In this document: in pieces, positions 12,477 to 24,486 of the stretch | How positions within the stretch are numbered: the stretch's first letter is position 1 | Layout of the letters: each line of letters begins with the position of its first letter | Origin: Macrolepiota albuminosa | Taxonomy: Eukaryota > Basidiomycota > Agaricomycetes > Agaricales > Agaricaceae | Direction of reading: 5' to 3' | NCBI GenBank assembly: GCA_027475525.1 | Contig: JAMWFC010000117.1 | Coordinates: 4,264,183-4,328,182, forward strand | Length of the DNA stretch: 64,000 bases | Translations under genes and position numbers: made by a program | The notes under the pieces: generated by a model | Told to the model about the DNA's origin: nothing | The model's input: only the letters and a program-made list of their open reading frames with translations | Database searches by the model: none

Positions 12477-14201
12477 ATGAAAACGCGAAGATCCAGCAGA
12501 TTATCCGTGCGAGACACGACTGAGTTGCGAGAGCCTCGGGTGAAAAGAATTAAGCTGGATTCCGAACCTCATGCAGGTATGGACGGTATGGGCTCTCAGT
12601 CAATACTTTTCAAAAGCCCGATATTTGTGAATTGTTCTTAATTGAATCAATTAGGAATCTCGTCTACAACGAAGAAACGCGGCATCAAGACACCTGAGAT
12701 TGACAAAAGCATGTTACCAATTCGTCATGAGTCGTCATGGAAAGTCGGTGCACATGTTTCAGCCTCAGGCGGGGTAGAGAACGCGATTCTTAATGCAGCG
12801 GAAATAGGGTACGCTCAACTGTCTGAGTCTTGGATTATTCATTTTCCATTCGAAGTAGAGCCAACGCGTTTGCCCTTTTTCTCAAGTCTCAACGAAAATG
12901 GACCTCACCTCCACTAACGTCCGAGTCGATTGCCGCATTCAAGGAGCGCATGGTCGAGTATGGATACTCAAGCTCGGTCATACTTCCGCATGGAAGCTAT
13001 CTAATCAACTTGGGTAATGTTGATCCGTATGTGTCTTTTTATATACTCTCGTATATCTCCCAAGGCATCTCTCCATCCTAGTGAGAAACGGGAAAAGTCA
13101 TACCAGTGCTTTGTTGACGATCTTAAACGATGTGAACAGCTGGGCCTCACTCTCTACAACTTTCAGTCAGTCCTACTTCACAACATTGTGATGGTTCTTT
13201 TTAGTTGATAGATTCACTCCTTTCAAGTCCAGGCTCAACAGTCGGTGAAACAACGACAGAAAATTCCATATCTTTGATAGCAGATTGTATCAACAGAGCT
13301 CACAAAGAAACTAAAACGGTGACGACAGTTCTTGAGAATATGGCGAGTCATTTTTTCCGTGTCGTCGCGTCGTCTTTCTCTCATCTCGCAGTGATTGTCA
13401 CCATGTCACATCAGGCGGGGGCTGGGAATGTGATAGGATGTGACTTTGCTCATTTAGGTGCTATCATCGCTCAAGTCGAAGATAAATCTAGAGTTGGCGT
13501 ATGTCTAGACACGTGTAAGCAATCCTCCTTTTAGCGCGCCAATCACCTAACACAAGCGCGCTTTCCAGGTCACATGTTCTCCGCTGTGTGTACCCCGACC
13601 ACCGCTGGTTTTATCCTCCTAGACCCAACTTATTCATGATAGGGATATGATATCCGAAAGAGGGAAGACTGGAAGTAAGATCCACTTCAATCAAGTATTC
13701 ATGATCATCTAACGGAAAGCATCGTCAGTGCGACGAGTAAGCTGCTTTCAATTCAACATGTTAAACTTGATAACATAGACCCAGTCGAAATGTTTGATGC
13801 CGACGTCGGTCTCTCGTACCTTCGAGGAATGCATCTAAATGACTCAAAAACTGAACACAACTCCAGAAAGGATAGACACGAAAACATCGGACTGTACGTC
13901 TCACATACTTGTCATCTACCGTTTTACATCCACCGTTTTCAGCGGTCACATCGGCATCTTGGGATTCCACCATATCCTGAATGACCCGCGTGTGCAACAT
14001 ATACCACTTGTCTTGGAGACGCCGAGCTTTGAGCTACCGAAAGAAATTTGGGCCAAGGAAATTGAAGCTTTGAACCGGCTTTCTGGTCTTACATTAGGGG
14101 AAGAGACAGAGGAGGTCGTCGACCCCATCAGAGCCGCGGTGATGTCTGTGTCCAAGTCAAGCGGAAAACCAAAACAGAAATCGCAGGCAAAGGTCACTTG
14201 A
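12477..14201 (+). CDS. apn1: AP endonuclease IV family protein (APN1-like)
   Basis: Endonuclease IV cleaves the backbone 5' of abasic sites in base-excision repair and uses three zinc ions. An eleven-exon model closes in frame at 383 aa: 12477-12576, 12655-12808, 12859-13026, 13082-13165, 13228-13342, 13415-13514, 13569-13585, 13643-13674, 13729-13736, 13779-13893, 13943-14201. Family landmarks in order are [96 protein letters not shown] and VLETPSFE, including the metal-binding His, Glu and Asp residues. The basic N-terminus ([15 protein letters not shown]) could be a nuclear signal, and the Lys-rich C-terminus (KPKQKSQAK) is a tail outside the fold. Odd points are a GC-AG intron after 13342, a 17-nt exon and an 8-nt micro-exon. 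The symbol is assigned by family, not by experiment. Confidence 0.88.
13343..13414 (+). other. Probable GC-AG intron, 72 bp and stop-free
   Basis: The family motif ENMAGAGN is restored only if 13343-13414 is removed. The intron would then begin GCGAGT and end ACATCAG, a GC-AG intron. It is 72 bp long and contains no stop in frame, so retention would insert 24 residues at the active-site loop without breaking the frame. Confidence 0.6.
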
Positions 14202-17200
14202 TCTCAAGACACAGCCAGGGGGCTATGAGCGGGCGATCCGCAAGTAGAGTCCGCAAAGCGGGTCGTGTTCCGTGAGATTGGAATTGGTCTGGTAGGCCAC
14301 ATTGATTTACCGTCATTGTTATAATGCTTTCAATACGAGTACTTTGCCTTGCGACCAGGTTATTATCAACGTACTTTAAAATCAGGAACAGCGCGTGAGC
14401 ACGTCCGAGATCCTTCTGCCTAGGTACTGTTTTGTAAGTTTTATGATTTTCGAATGAATGTTTCGCAGAAGGTAAAGTGAACGTCCTGAACTCTTAAACC
14501 CCTGAGGATCCGATAGCAGGACCTGTTCATTATGTACCAAGGAAAGATGTTACTAGACTGGACCTCTTTCTGGGCTATTGTTTTGTAGTACAAATATGCT
14601 TCCGCTAAGGGCTCCTTTGAAGAATGGCTGAAATTTAATGCGTGTATGTGATTGCGCCTCATGGAAGCGACTGCCATAGGAGTGTGGTAGCGAGAGTTTC
14701 GTATCTGCCAGTAGTTACAAGCGAAGATCGTCGACTCGATTCAATATAATGAGGATATATGAGTGACTATGGATGTAGATTCTTCCACGACCTGGATATC
14801 AAGTTAAAAATGCGAAGTCGGTCGCAGGGTAGAAGTACTAACGGCGAAGGCTTATTCCAGGGACGTCATTTTGTTCAGGATCGTCGGTGTTCTTTAAAAA
14901 TCAAAGTATCAGGATCAAGGGTTGAAAAGTTCCAAAAACGTACTTTCCTTGAAGGCCGCACCTCACACATCGATAGGCCAGCTGCGGAGTAAGAGGAAAG
15001 TGTATGATATTAGCATGGTCATTTATCGGAGGTGATTAGAAACACTAGTGTGGCCAGATTGTTTAATGTCTCATGACCAAGGTAATAATAAGGCTTGGAG
15101 ACGCGGGCCTTTAGTCATGATTGATATATAGACGGGCGTCGGCTATCTTGTGAGAGGTATTTTACTGGAAGGAGAAATACAGACCAGTATATAGCGTAAG
15201 AATATCGCTTGAGCACAGGGATAGGCACGAAAATACCGAATTTGAACCGGAGTATAGATTCGACTTGGAGTATAGTGCTATTCATTCAGTAGATTTTCTT
15301 CAGCTTCATACAATCTGAAAATCCACAAGCGGAAACTATGGAATGCTGGCGCGTCACTGTTGATGCACCAACTGTTACTATGTATGAAAACCGTCATCAC
15401 GTTGATATCGGGTGTTCTGAATGATTGTGAACGCTTCGGGTAAGGGATTGGGTGACATAAATAATTGAGAAGTGGTGTAATAGCTACTCACCTGACGTGA
15501 CCAGAAGCGGAACATAACTCACACTCAATGACTAAGACCATGGTAAATCTCCATAGAACATCGAAAACCAGGGCATTCTCTGCCCACGTTTGATGATCAG
15601 GGGAAAGTGTACCTTAAGACTTTGGGATGAGAAGAGATTCCCTCGATGGTGACGATATTACATTGCTCCATTTGCATCTTGTCGTCAGCTACATACTCGG
15701 ACCTCTGACGTGGAAAGCCCTCAGCGGTGCAGGAGCGATGGGACCTAACACGCGTAAACCACGCATGTGAATCTCAAGCCACATTTGATATGGTCTTTGG
15801 ATGAGCGGAGTACACAGGGTTCGAACAGGCGTAATTGAGTACAGCACGGAGATTCAAGTCGAAATTTAACAAAACCGATATTGTCGAACATTAGGCCAGT
15901 CGCCGGCCGGGTTGCCGACGGGCCAACTGCCTTTTGTACAGCACCGAGTATTAAGCCAAAGGATAGCGTAAGCCTGTTAGCCTTGTACTAGAATTGGTAT
16001 GCTTTGTATACAGGCAGGTATCTTGCAATCCAACAATACAATGCAAAAGTTTAAAGACCATGATTAGATGTATTCCTGTCCAGAGCCTTGAGGCCTGAGG
16101 TGTCAACATGTGATTGGTTCTCCCTTAATTTCGAGTTTTGACGTTGTAGAATTTGACTTCAGGTTTGAGTCCAAGCTAGTCATGGGACAAAGATATATAG
16201 AGCAATAGGCCCTGTGTATCCAAGACCCTCAATCGGGGAGACACGAAAAAAATTGTTGCATTAGAAGCGATGGAGTACCACTTTGTCGTTATCGATTTGA
16301 CGAAATTGTGGGTGTCAATCTTGAAGCTACTCTCGGCATTTTTGTTCTGACTGGACGTGTACGAGTTTCACGATTGAGCTACAATACAAGGGACAAACGG
16401 CCCGCCTGCCGGCCTCGGATCATCCTGTTACATAAAATTAGGTCAACCCCAGCGTCGATGGGGAACGCGATTCCCAGGAGAAAGGAAGAAGACATCGTTA
16501 AGGCACGGAGCGAGAAAGAAAGCAACGAAGACAGAAGGGGATCGATCGAGGTCTGGCGAGCTTTTGGCGTTGCCAAGCCACAGATAAGAAGTGAGTAGAC
16601 AGGCATAATCACTTTTTGAAAGGATCCCAAAATGATACACGGAGGCATATAGCATACTTCGGAGAAATTAAGCACTCGGTGCACGGGCCGGAAGGAGAAG
16701 CTTGGGAAGGAAAGGAGAGCCTCTAAGCTTGAAAAGAGAGAGTATCAAGCCTGGAAGCAGATTCAAATAAGTTAGAGAAGCAAAATAGAACAACACCAAG
16801 CATACTAGGCAGACCGTGAGACATTCATCGAGTAAAGATGACGATCTATAATTTTATTTCATTAATGTACTCCGGAGTAACTTACTGGTATTATGAGGAC
16901 GTAAGGCGTCGTGTCGGCTTAGTGTGCGTTATCACTTTGCAAAGAGTGGAGTCTGCCGAGCCTCGCCGAGAACTGCCACCGGGGATAAGGTACATTGGTG
17001 TGTGTATTAATAACTGAGGTCATCGCCCACACTCCAAGGGTCTGATATGTCGCAGGAGATACTCCGATGCCAGTGTCAAAGGACGTGCCTTCCAAAATTT
17101 CAAAGCCGCCGATAACAAGATTCGAGGAGATGAACAGGTGCATTCAATACTAGAAAGGAAAGAAACACGAGTAAAAAGAGGAGAGAAAAGAAAATCATCA

Positions 17201-18667
17201 AAGGATTTGAGTACACGTGTTTGACAAGTTGTCATCTTCTACCGAGTCGAAAGTCAACAGAAAGAACCGTGAAGTGGTCGTGACCCAACAACAGGGCATA
17301 TGAAGCTATATGAAGCTGCTTTCCCGTAATCGGGAGAAGGTATGAAGGGGGATACGGAAGAAATGCGCCGAAAAAAGCATCCTTCGTCCAGTGAAGATAC
17401 ACCTACCATCGATTACGGTTGCATTCCAAGGCATCAGGTCAAAACAACAAAAAGAACCCTGTACGAGAGAGCGAATGGTTATTTTGGGTCGTTACGGTAG
17501 TCGTTGGGTTACGAGCAGTGACCTTTACATTTTGTATCCATCATATTGGAAATTTGTCGTGAAGAAAGCGTGCAGAGGATGCAGAACCCCGTTATGGGCT
17601 AGGAGTCATCTACGTTGTTCCGTCGTTTATGAGCCCACGAAGTCCGCTAGAATAAATCAGAAGACCGAACGTTCGTCGAAAAAAAAAGCCCAAAGCCCAG
17701 AACACCCTGCCCGAAGCAGGAATTGTGGGTCTATAAACCGCGCTAGTACTACATTGCCTCGGACTCGTCTCGTCTCGTCTCGTGGACGGTGACGGTGACG
17801 GGTGAGGATCAAACGAAGATGTTTAACAAGAGTGGACCGGACGGACTGTCCTGTTTTCGGCCCAGAAGCGACGGAAGCGTAGACTAGTACTTCGTGCTGA
17901 GAAGGAAGGAAGGAAAGAAGGAAATCGGAAAGCCACCCCTCTCTTACTTGAGATTGAAAGATTGAATGCACACGGGCCAACGCTCTGCGGGCATGAATCA
18001 AAGCACCTGCCGGAGGGCCTCCGCCACCGTCTCATGACGTCGGGCACCCTCACTGACACTGACAGAACGCCCATATTGATCAACACCCACAATCGTAAGC
18101 GCTTGCTAAGAAGAGTGGGACACACACAGACACACACAGAGACATCCCCTGGCTCTATGAAGAAGCCTCGCATTCGCCAAGTCCACCTGCCTAAACCCAG
18201 ATCGAGCAATCCCGAATCAGTCAGAGATGAGGGATGGACATGAGACGACACATTGAAAGTGCGCGGAAGGAACGGAAGAGAAGATGCGAAAACCGCGCCA
18301 GTGCCAGTGCCACACCCATGTACATCGCGCAGGTCCCATTTAGCCTGATACCTGATGCGGAATGAATGATGTCAGATAGAGGGCCGGCGCGTATCGCCTC
18401 GGAGCTCGTATAAACATCCGAGCGCAATGGTGTGTGGGTGGGGATATTAATCCTCGTTGCTGGCCGTCCGAAAGGAACGGATACATTTTTTTATTATACA
18501 CCGAGGGTGGGTGAGCGAGCGAAGGGGCGACGGCGACGGCGGCGGTGGGCGGGCGGCGGGTGAAAGTTGTACGCTGGTTGGCCTCGGGTCGAATCCGTGC
18601 CATGGATGACCCGGCGGCCGGGATAACCCGTGCCCGTGATCCATGAATGAAATCATGAAACTCGAAA

Positions 18668-18705
18668 GCTTCAAGCTTCAAGCATCGATGCTTCAAGCTT
18701 GAAGC
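18668..18705. repeat. 38-bp near-perfect palindrome
   Basis: The sequence runs from GCTTCAAGCTTCAAGC through the centre ATCGAT to GCTTCAAGCTTGAAGC. The two halves are reverse complements with one mismatched pair. It could form a hairpin or cruciform. No gene overlaps it. Confidence 0.7.
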
Positions 18706-20155
18706 GAAGCGAAACAAAGAAAAAAAAAGCGAAAGAACCGGGAGCTTTTTACGCAAACGCAGCCGGATGCTGTTTACGTTCGGTACGATTAATATTACGA
18801 GGAACCTCGAGGAAGCTCAGGGAATAACAATAAGATAGATAGTATGTATACGGCATGCCCCCTCCCCCGCCCCCGAGGTTAATCACGCTATCGTACTTGG
18901 ACTCGACTCGAAGTTTCGAGTTGCTGTAAGCGATAAAGCAAATCGCCCCACTGCAGCGCGATCATCGATCGGAAAGTTTCGATACATGTATGTATGTACG
19001 TGAAGAAAAGAACTGAGTAACGTAGGTATCGTCACGACCCCCCGCTCCATTCGCACTCACAGCCTCTGCCTTTGCCTTTGCCTCAGTCTTTCCATTGATG
19101 GACTTCCTCGCTCCTAGGTTTACCCATATCTGCTTCAAGTTGTCAATGTCAAAGTGAGTTTTTTCATCAGATATCACCCAAAAAAAACCTTTGTATATCC
19201 TGGTTCTTTGATTTTACTTTACTTTTCTTTTTTTTTCCCAGATCCAGATTGGGTTAAACGATGAACCCCAGATATTAATCGCACGCTGACATGGGTCATG
19301 GATTTGAGTATATATGATAGGTATGTGATGTGATGTGCTTGTGATGTGATTTACTGTACATAAATGATATAAGTAAGTATGTAACATAAATGATTATAAC
19401 AACATCTCCTTGTACCTGTCTGTACCTGTACCTGTCCTGTTCCGCCGCCGGCCACCGCGTCAGCATCATCGTCACCAAGCGTCGAGACCGAGGGCCGGTG
19501 GTCAATGTCGCGGTTGTAATATCATCATACATAAATGTTATTTATCCCCTGAAATTGAAATTGAACAACCGGGTAAAAAGTACACCAGGCAACAACACAC
19601 ATCACATACAACCATATGTAGAAACATAGAAACATAGAACAAGGGTCCCCATTCCCTGTCATCACCATGCCATGCCCATGCCCATGTCAATGGGTAAACG
19701 CAAACGCAAAGATTTGATCTGGAGTCTGATTTGATTTGATCCTGATCCCTGATCTGGTGTAGGCAGGCAGGGGAGGGAACAGCGGGTGCTGTTGTCGTGT
19801 TGTTGTTGTTTTGTTGTTCCTTTGTCGTTTCTTGGACTTCTTTTCCTTTTCTTTGTAAGTATATCAATGTCCCTTGTATTAGCTGTCCTTGTCTTGTATT
19901 TTTTTTGGGTGTCCGTGGGTACGACGCGAAACCGAAAACGCAAAGTTTTGTTTCCTTTGATCTGATTCATCTGATTTAATCTGATCTGGTGTAGGGAGGG
20001 AGGGAAGAGTGACGCAGCATATCGTATGTAATTGTAAAACGATGTACTTTACATTGAAGTACATGTTAACACAATGTCTGGAGTTGAAGAATCTCTCGAA
20101 TGGGGTTTTATTTAGTATGGTAAAGTACTGTATAAACGAAATAAAATAAAATAAA

Positions 20156-20575
20156 AGCTTCCTCCAACCTGGACTCGGATTCACGAAGAATCGAGGATGG
20201 TTTCTGACTCCAGGCATGTCAGCGACGTTTTACCTCGTCGTAACTGGTGAGATAAAGATAATTGGAGCTCGTTGGGGAGCTCATGACCATGAGAAGAATG
20301 TATCTGTGTTACCGAGGTTACTGGTCATTTTCTTCGTCCAAGAGCGCGTCTTTGTTGTTCCATAGATTTCTTTGTATCCCTTATTAAAGGCTTCCTCCTA
20401 CCTGGATTCACAAAGAATCGAGGCTGGTTTTTGACTCCAGGCATGTCAGCGACGTTTTAACTCGTCGTACTGGTGAGATTCGTGGCATGAGAATGTATTC
20501 ATCTTCTTCGTCCAAGAGCGCGTCTTTGTTGTTCTTAGACTTCTTTGTATCCCTTATCCCTTATATCAATATCCC
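20156..20575 (+). repeat. Imperfect tandem duplication, two units
   Basis: Unit one (about 20156-20385) and unit two (about 20387-20575) share GCTTCCTCC, AAGAATCGAGG, ACTCCAGGCATGTCAGCGAC, TCTTCGTCCAAGAGCGCGTC and TTCTTTGTATCCCTTAT in the same order. The second unit is shorter because of internal deletions. It is divergent, unlike the exact 77-bp duplications elsewhere, so it looks like genuine old sequence. Confidence 0.7.
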
Positions 20576-21511
20576 TTGCGTATTGCCCTGCCCTGCCCTG
20601 CCTTTCTAGGCTTCGTTAGAACTTGAGTGGGTGGCCGTGCGACTACACTCGCAAGGGACGGACGTTACGACCCGTTGATGCGTGATTGGACATGGCATTG
20701 GCATGGCGTGGCATGGGATGATGCGACCGACGATCGGGTCCGTCGACGTCTTTAATCGCTGGTTCTCCCGCGGTGGTTTGTACGCAATTCTCTCGTTGGT
20801 AGTTTCTCGTTGGTGATACAGTGGCTGTTGTTATTGTTATTGTTATTGTTATTGTTTTTTTGGAGTAAGTGTTTCATTCCATGCCCGTTTATGATTATGA
20901 TTATGGTTATGGTTATGATTAATATCGAGATCTATTTCTTTATCTACGCCAGAGGTTCGTACGTACTCATCGCCCCCTCCCTCGTCCTTGTCTTCGTGTT
21001 CTATAGCCGACGGTGTACGAGATTCAGTAGCCTTCGAGTGGGTGTGACATATACCACGATCAGGATTATTGAGACACAGGTATACAGCTTTGGGTGTGGG
21101 TGTGGGGATGGGCGTGATAGATGATCAGTGGCGTGCGTGTGTGTGATGGACGAACTGGTGGTGTCGGAACCGCACTCTTGGTATGGGATTGAGATGGATT
21201 GAGATGGCATGGCATGGCATCTCCCGCGATGGCTTCGTCGTGATCGTGGTCGTGGTCGTGGGGGTGTTGTCGTAAGGTCAGCCGTGGCTGTGCCTTTGTT
21301 CTCATGAGATGAGCGTAGAAGGTATTCCTGGCCTTTGTATTTGTGGTTCGACTTTGTCGTGGGTTGTGGGTGTCTGTCTGCTTGGTAAGGAACGTGATTG
21401 TACCCAGTTGTTAAAACATTGACTTGACGATTCTATCCCCGTCTTGTTTCGTCTCTACGTATACGTATACGTATACCCTTTCTTCCTCTTCCTCTTCCCC
21501 TTTGGTTCGGT

Positions 21512-21541
21512 ATCCCCATCCCCATCCCCATCCCCATCCCC
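21512..21541 (+). repeat. CCCCAT hexamer minisatellite
   Basis: About five head-to-tail CCCCAT hexamers lie in non-coding DNA upstream of the bHLH gene. Confidence 0.8.
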
Positions 21542-22771
21542 ACATCCTCTCATCGTAATTATAATGAATCCAAGCTTGTTCCAGAAAGAGGTACATGTAG
21601 TAATGTGAGACCCATATCCAGCAGGGGCAACGCAAACGCACGTCGGCATCGCCCACGATCAAATCTCCTTCTTCCTTTCCCTTCCTTCCCTTTCCTTTCC
21701 TTTCCCTGGCCTCGCCCTGGCCCTGGGTCTTGCCTTTCCTTGCCTTGGTATTCCCATCCCTCGCTGTCCCTTCCTTCCGACCTTTCTCCCGCAGTTGCTC
21801 CAAAAGTCTCTTCGGTCTCCACGTCAGTGCGCGCGCGTGTCCGACGGCACGGTGTATTGTATTATTATTATATATACGTTTTGCACTGCAATTGCATACA
21901 TAGGTTTAGGTTTAGGTGAAGATGCAAGCAAGCAAGATCCGCTTTGGACGTGTATGTGTATGTGTATGTATGTACGAGATAGGAAAGAGGTTGGGAATGG
22001 GAAAAAGTACGCGGTTTGAGTAAGTAACTATGGAGATCTCGGACCCGATCGTGGAGTAGGGGTAACGATTGTTTTTGGCGAGGTACAAAGGATCAATGAT
22101 ATCAATCGTGGGTGGGGGAGGGTTGACAGGGACAAGTGACAAGGAAAAAAACTGACAAAGTGGCAGTTGGTTAGAAGAGGAGAGGTTGCCTTGCACGGGG
22201 CGCGGACGAGTATAGATTACGGGCCGGGCAAGGGACCGATCGTGAGGTTGTGGGCGGAAACGTCCGTGATGGGTGATGGGAAGTATTTTTGACGACTCTC
22301 ACTGTGCGGGCCGGAGGGGGGTACACGGCAGATTTCATGGAGATGCAGCGGGCGTAGAGGGGGACGTGATCGCGACACCGTTAATGACCGCATCGCCGGG
22401 GGCGGCTTGTCGCGGCGGCCGATGATGTCAAGGACGGGGAGATGTCGGTTGACCGGAGAGAGCCGAGGGGGATTGTTTGATGGTGTTTGTGGGATTGAGA
22501 AGATATGAAGAACTGGTGCGAGTTGATTTGAAGTGTGCGATGGCCCTCTGATTGTCTGGCTGCCCGTGTTTTCCTCTGTCCGCCCTAGCCCCCGCCTGCA
22601 AGAACAACGCCTGGTGTATGTCCTGCCCTCTGCCTTGTTCTGCCCCCACTCACCCTGTCCCAGATCTCGCGACTCTTGCTGGCCTCTTCCACCCCGACAC
22701 ATCGCTTGAGCCCTGCTCGCGAATTCGACTACTATTTGGGCCTCCGCTGAGCCATCGCGTAGCCCCGCACA

Positions 22772-24486
22772 ATGTCCTCCCCTGCCACCCCCACCAGTCC
22801 CCCGCCTCCTTCTGCCACGGCACCCGCGGCGACTCCGGCCCCGCCGTCTCCGACAGCCGCGAAACGCAAACCCAACCGCCGCGCCAACACCGCCGAGCGC
22901 CGCGCGACACACAACGCAGTCGAACGCCAGCGCCGCGAAACGCTCAACGGCCGCTTTCTCGTACGTCGCCCCTTTTCTTTCTCATTTTGTTGTCACTCAT
23001 CCCCATCCCAGGACCTCGCCGCCCTTCTCCCTAACCTCTCCCAGATCCGCCGTCCCTCCAAGTCGTCCATCGTCAATTCTTCGATCGCACATATCCATGC
23101 GTCCCGTCGTCACCGCATCCTCGCCTCCCGCGAGCTCCGTCTCCTCAAGCTAGAAGCAGACGCCCTCCGCCGCGAACTCAACGACTGGCGCGAACGCTCT
23201 GGCATCCCACGCATCGAGGAGCCCGTCCGCGGCGAAGGCTTCTCCATGATCATCTCCGCAGAGCTCGAAGTCATCGTTGGCGTCCCAGGCCCCAACGACG
23301 CAGACGACGACGACGACGAGCCCCTCTCTGCCGGCGGCAACCCTACTTATGGCGGTTACGTTGGCGGCGACGGATCACTCCCCGACGACGATTACATGGA
23401 CGTCATATCCCCACACGGTGCCTCCCCGACTGCCCCGCCCCACTCTGCCTCACCCACCGCCGCACTCGACGACCCTCGCGTGCTTGCCATGCTCAAGCAC
23501 CAGCAAGACCCATTTGTGCATTCCCTTGCGTCCGCGTCGGCTGGTCTCCCGCATATCCTCCCCCGTCCCGGAACGGCCACCGGTCCCACCAACGTTCCCG
23601 CGTTTGATGCTCTGTATGATCATTACCCGCAACAGGGACTCTCGCATCATGCGCAGATTATCCAGCAGCAACAACAACAACAACAGCAGCAACACGCTGC
23701 GTATCTCCATCAGCAGCAACAGCACGCCATGCGCGAACGGGACCACCACGTCTCCGTGTCCATGTCGCGCGAGCGTGAGCGCGAGATGCACATCCGCGAA
23801 CGGATGCAGCAAGAAAAGATGTGGAGCATGTACGGCGGAGACCCGTCTCGTAGCAGTGGCGGTGCCGGAGGAGGAGGAGGGGGACGGTCGTTTCCTGGGC
23901 AATGGGCACACGGGCAGCAGCAGATGATAATGCAGGCTCAGCGGAGCCTGTTTACGCCGCCCGCGACGTCGCATGGGCTGCCTACGCCCTCGCCGACCGG
24001 CACGCATGCTGGGAGTGGGAGTGGGAGTGGGAGTGGGAGCGCTAGTGGGAGCGGCGGTGCGCATAGTACGGGGTCGCCTGCGTCGTCTGTGTCGGGCGAT
24101 GAGAGTGCTGTCGGACACGGACAGGGACAGAGAGCGCGGAGCGGGAGTAGGTCCTCGCGCGGCTCGCATAGCCCGAGTTATGAGCTTGGAGTTGGGGACA
24201 GGGACAGAGAGCGCGGAGCGGGAGTAGGTCCTCGCGCGGCTCGCATAGCCCGAGTTATGAGCTTGGAGTTGGGGTTGGGATGATGCATGGGATGGGAGGG
24301 GAGTTTATGCATCCTGGGATGGGTATTGGGGAGTTTCCTGGGCATGGACATGGACATGGACATGGACACGGGCATGCGAGTGGGCATGGGCATGGGAGTG
24401 GGAGTGGACAGGCTGGTGTGCCGAGGATGGGAGGGTTGTTAGGGATGGAGATGGGGATGTTGGGTGTGGGTGTTGAGATGCATTAG
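22772..24486 (+). CDS. bHLH transcription factor with Gln/His/Gly-rich tail
   Basis: This is a basic helix-loop-helix DNA-binding regulator. The basic region RRATHNAVERQRRETLNGRF has the His-Glu-Arg residues used to contact an E-box. Helix 1, the loop and helix 2 follow (DLAALLPNLSQIRR, PSKSSIVNSSIAHIHASRR), then a leucine/charged helix (LLKLEADALRRELNDW) that may extend dimerisation. A GT-AG intron at 22961-23011 lies between basic region/helix 1 and the rest. It has no stop, so the genomic frame also runs through it. The remainder is low complexity: a Pro-rich N-terminus, an Asp run, Gln and His tracts, Gly and Gly-Ser repeats. As given, the frame stops at 24283 because of a 77-bp duplication at 24119-24272. 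With one unit removed the frame continues in a Met/Gly/His repeat tail to TAG at 24484-24486, giving 528 aa. Target genes are unknown. Confidence 0.82.
24119..24272 (+). repeat. 77-bp tandem duplication inside the bHLH coding region
   Basis: Two identical 77-bp units, 24119-24195 and 24196-24272. Because 77 is not a multiple of three, it shifts the frame and creates the early stop at 24281-24283. It has the same period as 17 other duplications in the window, so I read it as an assembly artefact. Confidence 0.9.

Larger units (their letters stand above)
14202..22771. other. 8.6 kb with no supported gene, upstream of the bHLH gene
   Basis: No open frame here shows a recognisable domain, and the longest (about 100-240 codons) overlap each other in opposite frames within low-complexity DNA. 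From about 17.7 kb on, short tandem motifs become common: CTCGT runs at 17766-17782, AT/GT-rich stretches, and TTATTG repeats around 20825-20850. GTATAC runs lie at 21459-21475, CCCCAT repeats at 21512-21541 and GTATGT runs near 21950. A pyrimidine-rich leader precedes the bHLH start codon (about 22560-22700), as is common in basidiomycete promoters. Part of this is probably promoter and long 5' leader of the bHLH gene. A non-coding transcript is possible but not shown. Confidence 0.5.

Noticed and set aside
15821..15840. tRNA gene suggested by GGTTCGAAC
   Set aside because: No box A at proper distance and no cloverleaf pairing around it.
16308..16684. 96- and 101-codon open frames on opposite strands
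   Set aside because: They are mirror images of one stretch with no motif and no supporting context.
17391..18756. Open frames of 90-140 codons on both strands
   Set aside because: They overlap each other in opposite frames, are rich in Arg/Ser/Pro from GC-rich simple sequence, and show no domain or intron structure.
21411..21919. Lys/Gly/Glu-rich and Pro/Ser-rich open frames up to 130 codons
   Set aside because: These are translations of hexamer and CT-rich repeats; composition, not coding.
22217..22912. 231-codon minus-strand open frame antisense to the bHLH start
   Set aside because: Arg/Gly-rich shadow of GC-rich DNA; the plus-strand bHLH domain explains the region.
23450..24169. 239-codon minus-strand open frame
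   Set aside because: Antisense shadow of the Gln/His/Gly-rich bHLH tail (Leu/Arg runs).
24119..24272. The 77-bp duplication as a genuine coding repeat of the bHLH protein
   Set aside because: 77 is not a multiple of three and the same length recurs 17 more times in unrelated sequence.
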